Position numbers and translations under genes: made by a program
Notes under the pieces: model-generated
Database searches by the model: none
The model's input: the letters and a program-made list of their open reading frames with translations, nothing else
Told to the model about the DNA's origin: nothing
Assembly: GCA_019285715.1 (NCBI GenBank)
Contig: CP079108.1
Span: 3,859,001 to 3,923,000 of the forward strand
From: Sphingosinicellaceae bacterium
GTDB lineage: Bacteria > Pseudomonadota > Alphaproteobacteria > Sphingomonadales > Sphingomonadaceae
Reading direction: 5' to 3'
DNA: 64,000 nt
Part shown: piece after piece, positions 25,038 through 34,187 of the stretch
How the letters are laid out: every line of letters starts with the position of its first letter
How positions within the stretch are numbered: position 1 is the stretch's first letter

Positions 25038-26360
25038 ATGAACTCCGTCCCCGCCGCCAGCTGGCGCAACATCCTTCCCGCCGCGGTCCGCCCGTACGCC
25101 GAGCCCGCCCCGCTGGCGGCACTGGCGCTGGGGATTTCGTCGGGGTTTCCGTACACGATGATCGCGGCGACGCTGGCGAGTTGGCTGTCCGACGACGGCA
25201 CCGACATCAAGGCGGTGACGGCGTTCGCGCTGGTGCTGCTGCCGTACAACCTCAAGTTCCTGTGGGCCTGGGTGATCGAGGGCGTGCGCCTGCCGGGCCT
25301 CGGGCGGATGGGGCAGCGGGTGTCGTGGATCCTGTTCGCGGGCGCGCTGGTGATGGCGGCGGTGATCAACCTCGGACTGCATCCGCCGTCGGGCGGTCTC
25401 GGGGCAACGGCATTCGCGGCGCTGCTGGTCGGCGTTGCGGGCGCGACCTATGACATCGTCATCGACGGCTACCGGATCGAATTGCTGTCCGAAGCGCAGC
25501 TCGGCGTCGGGTCGGGCATGTCGCAGTACGGCTGGCGCATCGGCGCTGCGGGCGCGGGTGGGCTGGCGCTGGTCATCGCGCAGCGGTCGGGCTGGCCGCT
25601 GGCGTATTTCGTCTGCTCGGGGTTCGCGCTGTTCGCAGTCGGCGCGGCGCTGCTGATGGGCGAGCCCAAGCGCGCCCACGAGCCCGACACCAAGCGCACC
25701 GGGGCCGAGCTGTGGCGTGCCATCGCCGGGCCGTTCGTGGAGTTCTTCCAGCGACCGGGAGCCTTTCTGATCCTGCTGTTCATCCTGGTCCACAAGATCG
25801 GCGACACGCTGGCCAACCTGACCTTCCGCCCGCTGTTCAAGGCGCTCGGCTACAGCAAGGACGAGATCGCGATCTACGACGTCGGGGTCGGGTTCTGGAC
25901 GCTGCTGCTGGGCATCTTCGTCGGCGGCATCCTGTACAGCCGGCTCGGGCTCAAGCGCTCCGTGCTGATCGCGCTGATCCTGATGGGCGTGTCGAACCTC
26001 AGCTTCGCCGGGCTGGCGGTGGTCGGGCACAACAACCTCGCGATGGGGGGCGCGATCGGCTTCGAGAACTTCTGCAGCGGCATCGGCGGGGTCGCGGTCG
26101 TCGCCTATTTCTCGGCGCTGTCGAACCTGCGCTTCACCGCGGCGCAATACGCGCTGATCTCGGCGGCGGCGAGCATCCTTGGACGCCTCGTTACGGGCAC
26201 CAGCGCCGGTGCGATGATCCAGCAAATGGGTTTTGTCGACTTCTACCTGTTCACCACGCTTGCTGCCGTGCCGGGAATTACTCTTTATCTTTATATGCTT
26301 AGGTCGGGACTGGCGGACGTGCCACGCAGGGATGGCGACAGCAGCGCGCCACTGTCATAA
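25038..26360 (+). CDS. AmpG-like MFS permease
   Basis: A 440-residue major facilitator protein with about twelve to fourteen membrane segments. It resembles AmpG, which imports anhydromuropeptides for cell-wall recycling. Supporting stretches are LGISSGFPYTMIAATLASWL and LLPYNLKFLWAWVIEGV near the N-terminus, DIVIDGYRIELLSEAQLGVGSG, and AYFSALSNLRFTAAQYALIS. It could instead carry another substrate, as some AmpG relatives do. The ribosome site is weak. The proposed RNA gene lies upstream on the same strand. Confidence 0.83.
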   Translation: MNSVPAASWRNILPAAVRPYAEPAPLAALALGISSGFPYTMIAATLASWLSDDGTDIKAVTAFALVLLPYNLKFLWAWVIEGVRLPGLGRMGQRVSWILFAGALVMAAVINLGLHPPSGGLGATAFAALLVGVAGATYDIVIDGYRIELLSEAQLGVGSGMSQYGWRIGAAGAGGLALVIAQRSGWPLAYFVCSGFALFAVGAALLMGEPKRAHEPDTKRTGAELWRAIAGPFVEFFQRPGAFLILLFILVHKIGDTLANLTFRPLFKALGYSKDEIAIYDVGVGFWTLLLGIFVGGILYSRLGLKRSVLIALILMGVSNLSFAGLAVVGHNNLAMGGAIGFENFCSGIGGVAVVAYFSALSNLRFTAAQYALISAAASILGRLVTGTSAGAMIQQMGFVDFYLFTTLAAVPGITLYLYMLRSGLADVPRRDGDSSAPLS

Positions 26361-26409
26361 ATCTCGGCTACGGCGCTGTCACAATTCCGGGGCGGCTTGG
26401 AGCGGGCAC

Positions 26410-27255
26410 ATGGCACACGCGATGAAGGCGACGGCGGTGGCGGCGGACTGGCTTGCGGCGACGCCGTTCATCCATCGGTCGGGGCAGCTCGACGTCCGGC
26501 TGGCGACCTCGGCGGAGGAGATCGCCGCGGCGCAGGCGTTGCGTTACCAGATTTTCTACGACGAGATGGGCGCCTCGCCGACGCCGCGGATGACGACCGC
26601 GCGGCGCGATATCGACGACTATGACGCGGTCTGTGACCATCTGCTCGTCATCGACCACGGCGACGACGGCCGGCCGCACGTCGTCGGCACCTACCGCCTG
26701 CTCCGGCAGGTCGTCGCCGAGCTCAATCGCGGCTTCTACTCGGCCGGCGAGTACGACCTGTCGCCGTTGGTCGCGACCTCGGCGACGTCGGGCCAGCTTC
26801 TCGAACTCGGCCGCAGCTGTGTCGCGCCTGCCTACCGCAACAACACCACGATCACGCTGCTGTGGCGCGGCATCGCGAGCTACCTGCAGACCCACTCGAT
26901 CGGCCACATGTTCGGCTGCGCGTCCCTCCACGGCACGGATCCTGCCGCGCACGCCGCCGAACTCAGCTACCTGTACCACCACCACCTCGCGCCGCCGGAA
27001 CTGCGCGCCCGCGCTCTGCCCGAGCATTATGTCCCGATGGACGTGCTCGACCCGACGCGCTTCGACACGCGCGCCGCGTCGAAGGCGCTGCCGCCACTCG
27101 TGAAAGGCTATCTCCGCGTCGGCGCGATGATCGGCGACGGCGCTTTTGTCGATCGCCAGTTCAACACCACCGACATTTTCGTGGTGATGCCAGTCGAGCG
27201 CATCACCCGGCGCTATGCGGGGCGCTTCGTGATCGGCGCGAACGACTCCGACTAG
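26410..27255 (+). CDS. GNAT-type acyltransferase, OlsB-like (ornithine N-acyltransferase)
   Basis: A 281-residue protein of the Acetyltransf_5/AHL-synthase-like family that includes OlsB, which attaches a 3-hydroxyacyl chain to ornithine in ornithine-lipid synthesis. Typical parts are AAQALRYQIFYDEMGA near the N-terminus, VVGTYRLLRQ, LLELGRSCVAPAYRNN and FGCASLHGTDP. The partner OlsA is not adjacent, so the substrate assignment stays probable. The start at 26410 is chosen by similarity of the N-terminus; a longer frame from 26233 overlaps the permease gene. The TAG stop shares CTAG with the convergent folC. Confidence 0.8.
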   Translation: MAHAMKATAVAADWLAATPFIHRSGQLDVRLATSAEEIAAAQALRYQIFYDEMGASPTPRMTTARRDIDDYDAVCDHLLVIDHGDDGRPHVVGTYRLLRQVVAELNRGFYSAGEYDLSPLVATSATSGQLLELGRSCVAPAYRNNTTITLLWRGIASYLQTHSIGHMFGCASLHGTDPAAHAAELSYLYHHHLAPPELRARALPEHYVPMDVLDPTRFDTRAASKALPPLVKGYLRVGAMIGDGAFVDRQFNTTDIFVVMPVERITRRYAGRFVIGANDSD

Positions 27256-28574
27256 CCGGCGTCCTGGCCGTTGGCCTGGAGCACGCCACCCGCGAGGTAG
27301 AGCGAGCCCGCGACCAGCACCACCGGCGGCCGGGCGCGGTCGGCACCCTTGGCAATCTCGGCGATGGCGGCGCTGACGTCGGTGGCGGCCACCCCCGGCA
27401 GCCCGACGTCCTTCGCAGCAGCGGCGAGCGCTGCCGGCGAGTGATGCTCGTGCCCCGGTACCGGCACCCCGTAGACTGCAGTTGCACGGCCCGCGAACGG
27501 CTTCATGAAGCCGCCCATGTCCTTCACCGCAAGCATGCCGACGACGATGTAGAACGGCCGCTCGGCAAGGCTGTGGCCGCGAAATGCGTCGGCGACGGCG
27601 CGGGCCCCGGCGGGGTTGTGCGCCCCGTCGAGCCAGATTTCGCTGTGGGGCGGCAGCTTGGCGGTCAGCGGCCCCGGCTCGAGCTTTTGCAGGCGCGCCG
27701 GCCACTCGGCCCAGCCCATCCCGGCGCGCAACGCCGAATCGGGCATCGGCAGCACATGCTGGGCGCGCAGCATCGCCACCGCGAGCGCGGCGTTGTCGAG
27801 CTGGTGCGCGCCGACGAGGCGCGGCAGCGGCAAGCTGACCTTGCCCGCCAGGTCGCGGTAGTGAAGCGCGTTCTCGTAGGTCGCCGCATCCCAGTCATCG
27901 CCGCGGACCAGCAACTTCGCTCCCGCCAGCCCGGCGACTTCGGCGATCCGCGCCGTGACCGCGCGCGGGTATTTCGACAGCACCAGCGGCCGTCCACGCT
28001 TGGCGATCGCGGCCTTCTCGCCGGCGATTTCCAGGATGGTGCGCCCCAGCCATTGCTGGTGGTCGAGCCCGAGCTGCGCGATGCCCGCGACCTCGGGGAT
28101 GACGACGTTGGTCGCGTCGAGCCGCCCGCCCATGCCGACCTCGACGATGCAGGCGTCGGCGGGTGTGCGCGCGAACGCCATGAAGGCCAGCGCCGTGGTC
28201 AGCTCGAAGAAGGTGATGCGCCCGCCGCCGTTGACCGCGAGTACCTCCGACAACAGCCCCTTCAGCGTCTCGTCGTCGACGATATTGCCGGCCAGCCGGA
28301 TGCGCTCGTTGAAGCGGATCAGGTGCGGCGAGGTATAGCTGTGCACCCGCCGCCCCGAGGCCTCGAGGCAGGCGCGCAGGAATGCCGCGGTCGACCCCTT
28401 GCCGTTGGTTCCGGCGATGTGGAACACCGGCGGCAGCTTCAGGTGCGGGTTGCCGAGGCGGCGGAGCAGATGCTCCAAGCGCCCGAGGCCGAGGTCCATG
28501 GTCTGCTCATGCAAAGCGAACGCCGCCGCGAGCAGCGCGTCGAGCACCGGGTCGGTCGCCCGCGCGGCTTCCAT
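27252..28574 (-). CDS. folC: Bifunctional folylpolyglutamate/dihydrofolate synthase
   Basis: A 440-residue Mur-ligase family enzyme that adds glutamate to dihydropteroate and folates. The P-loop is FHIAGTNGKGSTAAFL, the second motif is YTSPHLIRFNERI, and the ATP/Mg region is EVGMGGRLDATNV. The C-terminal domain has WLDGAHNPAGARAVAD. The ATG at 28574 is used; a TTG at 28595 would add seven residues. It is the last gene of the run after accD, an order widespread in proteobacteria. Confidence 0.94.
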   Translation of the reverse strand: MEAARATDPVLDALLAAAFALHEQTMDLGLGRLEHLLRRLGNPHLKLPPVFHIAGTNGKGSTAAFLRACLEASGRRVHSYTSPHLIRFNERIRLAGNIVDDETLKGLLSEVLAVNGGGRITFFELTTALAFMAFARTPADACIVEVGMGGRLDATNVVIPEVAGIAQLGLDHQQWLGRTILEIAGEKAAIAKRGRPLVLSKYPRAVTARIAEVAGLAGAKLLVRGDDWDAATYENALHYRDLAGKVSLPLPRLVGAHQLDNAALAVAMLRAQHVLPMPDSALRAGMGWAEWPARLQKLEPGPLTAKLPPHSEIWLDGAHNPAGARAVADAFRGHSLAERPFYIVVGMLAVKDMGGFMKPFAGRATAVYGVPVPGHEHHSPAALAAAAKDVGLPGVAATDVSAAIAEIAKGADRARPPVVLVAGSLYLAGGVLQANGQDAG

Positions 28575-28607
28575 GTCAGGCGTCTTTGGCGGCAAGCGAA
28601 CTGGCGT

Positions 28608-29465
28608 TCACGCCGCCTTGGCCCGGTGCATCAGCAGCCCGAGGATGCGCCCGAGCGTGGTGCGAAGGTCCTTCCGCTCGACGACCATGTCGAGCATGCC
28701 GTGCTCGAGCAGGTATTCGGCGCGCTGGAAGCCTTCGGGCAGCTTTTCGCGGATGGTCTGCTCGATGACCCGCTGGCCCGCGAAGCCGATCAGCGCGCGC
28801 GGCTCGGCGAGCTGGATGTCGCCGAGCATCGCATAGCTTGCGGTGACGCCGCCGGTGGTCGGATCGGTCATCACGACGATGTAGGGCAGGCCGGCCTCGC
28901 GCAGTTCGGCGATCGCGACGGTGGTGCGCGGCATCTGCATCAGGCTGAGGATGCCCTCCTGCATGCGCGCGCCGCCGGCCGCGGTGAAGACCACGTAGGG
29001 TGCCTTGGCGGTAATCGCGGCGCGGGCACCGCTGAGGAACGCCTCGCCGACGCCAAGGCCCATCGAGCCGCCCATGAAGGCGAAGTTCTGGACCGCGACG
29101 ACGGCCTCGACGCCCTCGATGCTGCCGCGCGCGACGATCATCGCCTCGGTCTCTCCGGTCGCGGCGCGGGCGGCCTTGAGGCGGTCGAGGTAGCGCTTCT
29201 GGTCCTTGAAGTGCAGCGGGTCCTCGGCAACCGGCGGCACCGAGATGCGGACGTGGCTGCCGCCGTCGAAGACGTGCGCGAAGCGGATGTCGGGGCCGAT
29301 GCGCTCGTGGTGGTCACAGCGCGGGCAGACCCGGAGGTTCTCGTCGAACTCCTTGGTGTACAGCATGGCGCCACAGTTCCGGCACTTGTGCCACAGGTTC
29401 TCAGGCGTCTCGCGGCGCGAGATGAAGCCGCCGAGGCGTTGTCGTGTGCGGGTGAGCCAGCTCAT
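28608..29465 (-). CDS. accD: Acetyl-CoA carboxylase carboxyltransferase beta subunit
   Basis: A 285-residue subunit that, with AccA, transfers the carboxyl group to acetyl-CoA to form malonyl-CoA, the committed step of fatty-acid synthesis. The N-terminal zinc ribbon is formed by Cys28, Cys31, Cys47 and Cys50 (HKCRNCG ... VCPRCDHH). The carboxyltransferase core includes [29 protein letters not shown] and [14 protein letters not shown]. Its ATG overlaps the trpA stop in ATGA, so translation of lipid and tryptophan genes appears coupled. Confidence 0.96.
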   Translation of the reverse strand: MSWLTRTRQRLGGFISRRETPENLWHKCRNCGAMLYTKEFDENLRVCPRCDHHERIGPDIRFAHVFDGGSHVRISVPPVAEDPLHFKDQKRYLDRLKAARAATGETEAMIVARGSIEGVEAVVAVQNFAFMGGSMGLGVGEAFLSGARAAITAKAPYVVFTAAGGARMQEGILSLMQMPRTTVAIAELREAGLPYIVVMTDPTTGGVTASYAMLGDIQLAEPRALIGFAGQRVIEQTIREKLPEGFQRAEYLLEHGMLDMVVERKDLRTTLGRILGLLMHRAKAA

Positions 29466-30295
29466 TCCGCTGCTAATTGCGCGCGCGCCGAGCGGACCGC
29501 AAGGCTCAGGCTGGCGACGAAGGCCTCAACTTGCTCCGGCAGGTCGTTGGCGCGGGCGATCGAGGCCGCCCCGATCAGCTCGACGATCGCCGAACCGACG
29601 ACGACCGCGTCGGCCACCCGCGCGACGGCGGCAGCCGCCTCGGGGGTGCGGATGCCGAAGCCGACCGCGACCGGCATCATGGTGGCGGCCTTGATGCGCG
29701 CGACCGCGGCGCCGATGTCGTCGGCGGTCGCGGCATTGGCCCCGGTGATCCCGGCGACCGCGACATAATAGAGGAAGCCCGAGGCACCGCTGACGATCGT
29801 CGGCAGGCGGCGGACGTCGGTGGTCGGGGTCGCCAGCCGGATCAGGTGCAGGCCGTGGCCCGCCAGCGCCGGCGAAAGCTCGGCATCCTCCTCGGGCGGC
29901 AGGTCGACGACGATGCAGCCATCGAGGCCAGCAGCGGCGGCATCGGCCGCGAACGAGGTCGGGCCGTAAGCGAGGATCGGGTTGAAATAGCCCATCAGGA
30001 TCAGCGGCGTCGCCTGGTTCCCGACGCGGAAGTCGCGGACCATCGCCAACACCTTGCGCAGTGTCGTGCCGGACCCGAGCGACCGGATATTGCCCGCCTG
30101 GATCGCCGGCCCGTCGGCCATCGGGTCGGTAAACGGCATGCCGATCTCGATCACGTCCGCCCCGCCGGCGACGAGGCTGTCCATCACCCGTGCGCAGGTG
30201 TCGAGATCGGGGTCACCCGCGGTGACGAAGGTGATCAGCGCGGCGCGGTGGGCCATGGCGCAGGCGGCGAAGGTGCGGGACAGGCGGTCGGTCAT
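29462..30295 (-). CDS. trpA: Tryptophan synthase alpha subunit
   Basis: A 277-residue TIM barrel releasing indole from indole-3-glycerol phosphate and passing it to TrpB. The catalytic acids are Glu50 (in [10 protein letters not shown]) and Asp61 (in TDPMADGP). The phosphate site [11 protein letters not shown] is present. The ATG at 30295 gives [14 protein letters not shown], matching the usual family start; an ATG at 30334 would add a doubtful tail. It follows trpB after 58 bases and overlaps accD by four bases. Confidence 0.96.
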   Translation of the reverse strand: MTDRLSRTFAACAMAHRAALITFVTAGDPDLDTCARVMDSLVAGGADVIEIGMPFTDPMADGPAIQAGNIRSLGSGTTLRKVLAMVRDFRVGNQATPLILMGYFNPILAYGPTSFAADAAAAGLDGCIVVDLPPEEDAELSPALAGHGLHLIRLATPTTDVRRLPTIVSGASGFLYYVAVAGITGANAATADDIGAAVARIKAATMMPVAVGFGIRTPEAAAAVARVADAVVVGSAIVELIGAASIARANDLPEQVEAFVASLSLAVRSARAQLAAE

Positions 30296-30353
30296 GCGGG
30301 GGGCTGCCGGAAGAGCACCGTAATCGGCGTGCATCCTGTGTTTGAGATGCCCC

Positions 30354-31595
30354 TCACAGCTCCACGCCCAACGCCGCGGCGACCGTGAAGATGTCCTTGT
30401 CGCCGCGTCCGCACAAGTTGGCGACGACAATCTCGTCCGCTCGCATCGACGGTGCGAAGCGCATTATCGCGGCGATGGCGTGCGCCGGTTCGAGCGCGGG
30501 GATGATGCCCTCGGTGCGGCACAGCAGCTGGAACGCGTCGAGCGCCTCGGCGTCGGTCGCCGACTGATATTCGACGCGGCCGATCGAGTGCAGCCAAGCG
30601 TGCTCTGGGCCGATGCCGGGGTAGTCGAGGCCGGCGGAGATCGAATGCGCCTCGGCGATCTGCCCGTCGGCATCCTGGATCAGCCGGGTCTTGTTGCCGT
30701 GCAGGACGCCGTCGACGCCGCCGAGCAGGGAGGCGGCATGCTTGTCGGTGTCGACGCCGTGGCCCGCCGCCTCGACACCGATCATCTTGACGCTGGGGTC
30801 GTCGAGGAACGGGTGGAACAGCCCGATGGCGTTCGAGCCGCCGCCGATCGCCGCGACCAGGACGTCGGGCAGTCGGCCCTCGGCCTCCAGGATTTGCGCC
30901 TTGGCCTCGTGGCCGATCACCGACTGGAAGTCGCGGACGAGCTCCGGGTACGGGTGCGGGCCGGCGGCGGTGCCGATGATGTAGAAGGTGTCGTGGACGT
31001 TGGTGACCCAGTCGCGCAGGGCCTCGTTCATCGCGTCCTTCAGGGTCTTGGAGCCGCTCTCGACGGGGCGGACCTCGGCGCCGAGCAGCTTCATGCGGAA
31101 GACGTTGGGCGACTGCCGCTCGACGTCGCGCGCACCCATGAAGATCGTGCACGGCAGGCCGAACCGCGCCGCCACGGTCGCGGTTGCGACGCCGTGCTGG
31201 CCCGCCCCGGTCTCGGCGATGATGCGAGTCTTGCCCATGCGCTTGGCCAGCAAAATCTGGCCGATGCAGTTGTTGATCTTGTGCGCGCCGGTGTGGTTGA
31301 GTTCGTCGCGCTTGAAGTAGATTTTCGCGCCGCCCAAATGCTTGGTGAGCGCCTCGGCGAAGTACATCGGGCTGGGGCGGCCGACGAAGTGCTTCATCAG
31401 CCAGTCGAACTCGGCCTTGAACGCCGGATCGGCCTGCGCCGCGCGGTAGGCGACCTCGAGGTCGAGGATCAACGGCATCAACGTCTCGGCGACATAGCGC
31501 CCGCCATAGGGGCCGAAATGGCCGCGCGCATCGGGACCGGCGCGCAGGCTGCCGCCGAAATCCCGAACCAAATTATCTTGTAAAGCCGTCGCCAC
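30354..31595 (-). CDS. trpB: Tryptophan synthase beta subunit
   Basis: A 413-residue PLP enzyme condensing indole with serine. The PLP lysine is Lys106 in [10 protein letters not shown], the phosphate-binding loop is GGGSNAIG, and [14 protein letters not shown] marks the N-terminus. It begins with GTG, sharing one base with the trpF stop (TAGTG). It forms the alpha2-beta2 complex with TrpA from the next gene. Confidence 0.97.
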   Translation of the reverse strand: MATALQDNLVRDFGGSLRAGPDARGHFGPYGGRYVAETLMPLILDLEVAYRAAQADPAFKAEFDWLMKHFVGRPSPMYFAEALTKHLGGAKIYFKRDELNHTGAHKINNCIGQILLAKRMGKTRIIAETGAGQHGVATATVAARFGLPCTIFMGARDVERQSPNVFRMKLLGAEVRPVESGSKTLKDAMNEALRDWVTNVHDTFYIIGTAAGPHPYPELVRDFQSVIGHEAKAQILEAEGRLPDVLVAAIGGGSNAIGLFHPFLDDPSVKMIGVEAAGHGVDTDKHAASLLGGVDGVLHGNKTRLIQDADGQIAEAHSISAGLDYPGIGPEHAWLHSIGRVEYQSATDAEALDAFQLLCRTEGIIPALEPAHAIAAIMRFAPSMRADEIVVANLCGRGDKDIFTVAAALGVEL

Positions 31596-32230
31596 TACGC
31601 CGTCCTCGCCGCTTCGATGAACGCCCTGATCTTCGTCACCGACTTGACGCCGGAAGCCTCCTCGACCCCCGACGACACGTCGACCAGCGCCGGACCGCAG
31701 CCCCGGATCGCCTCGGCGACGTTGCCGGCATCGAGCCCGCCCGACAGGCCCCAGGGCAGGTCGGGACGCGCGTCCGTCAGCAGTCGCCAGTCGAAACGGA
31801 GCCCGTTGCCGCCCGGCAGGGGGGCTTCGCTAGGCGCTTTGGCATCGAGGAGCAACAGGTCGCAATTGCCGCGCGCCGCCGCAATCGCGGCGCGGATATC
31901 GGCGGCGCTGGCGACTCCGGCGGCGCGCCACACCGGCTTGCCGTAGCGGGCGCGGAGGGTCGCGGCGCGGGCGGGGGCCTCGGTGCCGTGCAGCTGGATG
32001 ATGTCGAGCGCGGGCATTGCGGCGTCGAGCAGCGCGTCGTCGGGATCGACGAACACCCCGACCTTGCGGACATGCGGTGGCACCCGCGACGCGAGATCGG
32101 CGGCGCGCTCCGGCGACAGGTTACGGGGCGAGGCGGCGAAGAACACGAAGCCGACGTGGGTCGCGCCTGCTGCGGCCGCGGCGTCGATGGTCTCGGGCGT
32201 CGAGAGCCCGCAGATCTTGATGTCGGTCAC
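31595..32230 (-). CDS. trpF: Phosphoribosylanthranilate isomerase
   Basis: A 211-residue TIM-barrel enzyme of tryptophan synthesis that converts phosphoribosylanthranilate to the open-chain deoxyribulose form. The catalytic Cys7 is in IKICGLST, the catalytic Asp is in LLLLDAK, and the C-terminal phosphate site is [13 protein letters not shown]. The GTG start at 32230 overlaps the pyrF stop (GTGA), so the longer open frame upstream is a pyrF shadow. It is the middle of a tightly overlapping pyrimidine/tryptophan run. Confidence 0.95.
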   Translation of the reverse strand: MTDIKICGLSTPETIDAAAAAGATHVGFVFFAASPRNLSPERAADLASRVPPHVRKVGVFVDPDDALLDAAMPALDIIQLHGTEAPARAATLRARYGKPVWRAAGVASAADIRAAIAAARGNCDLLLLDAKAPSEAPLPGGNGLRFDWRLLTDARPDLPWGLSGGLDAGNVAEAIRGCGPALVDVSSGVEEASGVKSVTKIRAFIEAARTA

Positions 32231-32913
32231 AGGCTGGCGAGGATGCTGCGCGCGGCCTCGGCGGGATCCTTGGCGGCGGTGATCGGGCGGCCGATGACGA
32301 GCATCGACGCGCCCGACTGGAGCGCGTCCGCCGGGGTAACGGGGCGCTTCTGGTCGTCGCGCTGGGCTCCTGCAGGGCGCAGGCCGGGGACGACGAAATA
32401 ACCGTCGGGCCACTCGGCCTTGATCGCGGCGACCTCGCGGCCCGAGCAGACGATACCGTCGAGCCCGCATGACTTCGCCAGCCGGGCCAGCTTCAGCGCC
32501 TGCGCCGACGTCGCCGCGCCGATCCCGGTTTCGCCGAGGTCGCGGTCGGACAGGCTGGTCAGCACCGTCACCGCAACGACCTTGGTCGCCGGGTCGGCGA
32601 TGCGCCGCGCGCGCTTGAGCATCTCGCGGCCACCCGCTGCGTGGACGGTCATCACGGCAGGCTGGAGGCCGCGCACCGACTGGATAGCGCGCGACACGGT
32701 GTTGGGGATGTCGTGGAACTTCAGGTCGAGGAAGATCGGCAGGCCGAACGCGGCCATCGCGCGCACCCCGTCCGGGCCGTTGGCGGCGAAGAACTGCAGC
32801 CCGAGCTTGATGCCACCGACATGGGGGGCGACCGTCCGGACCAGTTTCTGGGCGACTCGGAGCTGGGCAGTATCGACCGCGACGTAAATCGGATTTGGGA
32901 CCGGGTTGGTCAT
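32227..32913 (-). CDS. pyrF: Orotidine 5'-phosphate decarboxylase
   Basis: A 228-residue enzyme that makes UMP by decarboxylating OMP. The catalytic Asp-Lys-Asp array is in FLDLKFHDIPNTV, and the phosphate site is VVPGLRPAGAQRDDQKR. The ATG at 32913 shares ATGA with the stop of the lapA-like gene before it, and its own stop overlaps the trpF GTG. The longer frame reaching 33225 is a shadow of the lapA-like gene. Confidence 0.96.
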   Translation of the reverse strand: MTNPVPNPIYVAVDTAQLRVAQKLVRTVAPHVGGIKLGLQFFAANGPDGVRAMAAFGLPIFLDLKFHDIPNTVSRAIQSVRGLQPAVMTVHAAGGREMLKRARRIADPATKVVAVTVLTSLSDRDLGETGIGAATSAQALKLARLAKSCGLDGIVCSGREVAAIKAEWPDGYFVVPGLRPAGAQRDDQKRPVTPADALQSGASMLVIGRPITAAKDPAEAARSILASL

Positions 32914-33248
32914 CCGCACCCCGGCGGCACGATCGTCGGCTGGGCGAAGCTGACCGCACCGGGATGCCCGAGCGGCGGCGTCGGCATGGCCTCGGGCGAC
33001 AGCGGCGCTGCATAACTGGCGAGCGGCGCGACCGCGGCGCTCCGCAGCACCCACCGCCGCCGCACCAGCCGGTGGACGATGTACATCGGCAGGAAGCCGA
33101 TCAGCAGGACGCCGAGCAGCAGCACCGGCAGGTTGATTATGATCTCGGTAGGGCCGAAGACCAGCGGCACCTTGATCCAGTTGGCGCCTGCGAAGACCCC
33201 GAACGCGACCAGCGCGATGAGCCACAGGACGAGCCGTACGACGCCCAT
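32910..33248 (-). CDS. LapA-domain (DUF1049) inner-membrane protein
   Basis: A 112-residue protein with two hydrophobic segments, LWLIALVAFGVFAGANW and LPVLLLGVLLIGFLPMYIV, separated by a short loop, which is the LapA-domain layout. LapA relatives work in envelope lipopolysaccharide assembly. The C-terminal 45 residues are Pro/Ala-rich and cytoplasmic. It overlaps the cinA-like stop by one base (TGATG) and pyrF by four bases (ATGA). Confidence 0.82.
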   Translation of the reverse strand: MGVVRLVLWLIALVAFGVFAGANWIKVPLVFGPTEIIINLPVLLLGVLLIGFLPMYIVHRLVRRRWVLRSAAVAPLASYAAPLSPEAMPTPPLGHPGAVSFAQPTIVPPGCG

Positions 33249-34027
33249 CACAGCTCCCCGTCGAGGGGCGCGAGGCCGGCCTCGGTCAGCGCCGCGAGCA
33301 GCGCCACCGCGCACGCATCAAGCAACACCGGGTCGGTGGCACGGATGACGAAATTGGCCCCCGTCCGCCCCTCGCGCCAGAACGGGTAGCTGCCGATCTG
33401 GGTGCCGGGGTTGGCCTTCTCGACCGCCGCCAGCGTCGCCGCGACCGCGCTCTCGGCGGTCCAGGCCGCGACCGTGCGGCTGAGCACCGGCGCACCGCCC
33501 TGGAGCTTGCCGTCCAGCGCCGCGAGCATGCCCTGGGTTATCGCCGGGACACCCGCCATGATGAAGATGTTGCCGTGGCGAATACCGGGCGCACCGGTGC
33601 GCGGGTTCTCGATCAGCTCCGCCCCGTCGGGCACCCGCGCCATCCGCAGCCGGGCGTCCGTCAGCTTGTCACCGTAGTATTTCTCCAGGATCGCGCGCGC
33701 CTTGGGGTGAACGACGACGCCGACCCCGAGCGCGGCGGCAATCGCGTCGACGGTAATGTCGTCGTGTGTCGGCCCGATGCCCCCGGTGGTGAACAGATAA
33801 TCGTGCGCGACCCTGAGCGCGTTGACCGCGTCGCCGATCGCCGCGTGATCGTCGGCAACGACCCGCACTTCGCGCAACCGGATGCCCTGCACCCCCAGCC
33901 ACTTGGCAAGGTAGGCAAGGTTCGCATCCTGCGTCCGCCCCGACAGGATCTCGTCACCGATGATCAGCAGGGCGGCGGTGTAGATGCGGCCAGCGTCGGG
34001 TGCGCTTTCGGGGGCGAGGTCGGCCAT
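33248..34027 (-). CDS. Molybdopterin-binding protein, CinA N-terminal type
   Basis: A 259-residue protein with the MoCF/CinA N-terminal domain. Clear motifs are AALLIIGDEILSGRTQDAN, LFTTGGIGPTHDDITVDAI and IFIMAGVPAITQGM. The C-terminal deamidase domain of full CinA is absent, so this is the short type, seen in many bacteria as a stand-alone protein that may act in nucleotide or cofactor clean-up. The ATG at 34027 fits the family start. It heads the overlapping leftward run. Confidence 0.88.
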   Translation of the reverse strand: MADLAPESAPDAGRIYTAALLIIGDEILSGRTQDANLAYLAKWLGVQGIRLREVRVVADDHAAIGDAVNALRVAHDYLFTTGGIGPTHDDITVDAIAAALGVGVVVHPKARAILEKYYGDKLTDARLRMARVPDGAELIENPRTGAPGIRHGNIFIMAGVPAITQGMLAALDGKLQGGAPVLSRTVAAWTAESAVAATLAAVEKANPGTQIGSYPFWREGRTGANFVIRATDPVLLDACAVALLAALTEAGLAPLDGEL

Positions 34028-34102
34028 GTCGCGCGGGTCTAGCGCAGGGTGCCGCCGCACGGAAGGCCCGGCCAGCGATGAACATTCGACGCCTCGACAG
34101 AA

Positions 34103-34128
34103 GGGGCCGGCGCTGCTGCGCCGGCCCC
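34103..34128 (-). terminator. Strong hairpin terminator after the PEP-CTERM gene
   Basis: GGGGCCGGCGC (34103-34113) and GCGCCGGCCCC (34118-34128) form a perfect eleven-base-pair stem with a four-base loop. On the minus strand TTCTGT follows. It sits 60 bases after the PEP-CTERM stop and before the cinA-like gene. Confidence 0.7.
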
Positions 34129-34135
34129 CTGCCGT

Positions 34136-34174
34136 TCAAGTGCTTCGGTCAAGCGCTTTGTTCAAGCGTTCGGT
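34136..34174. repeat. Three 13-base tandem repeats
   Basis: TCAAGTGCTTCGG, TCAAGCGCTTTGT and TCAAGCGTTCGGT follow one another with an exact 13-base period between the PEP-CTERM stop and its terminator. The first five bases are identical in all three copies. Confidence 0.6.
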
Positions 34175-34187
34175 TTAGCGAAGGCGC

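Noticed and set aside
26862-29768. Long open frame of 968 codons on the plus strand
   Set aside because: It is the shadow of olsB, folC, accD and trpA; its protein is rich in Arg, Ala and Gly with no domain, as expected for the complement of GC-rich genes.
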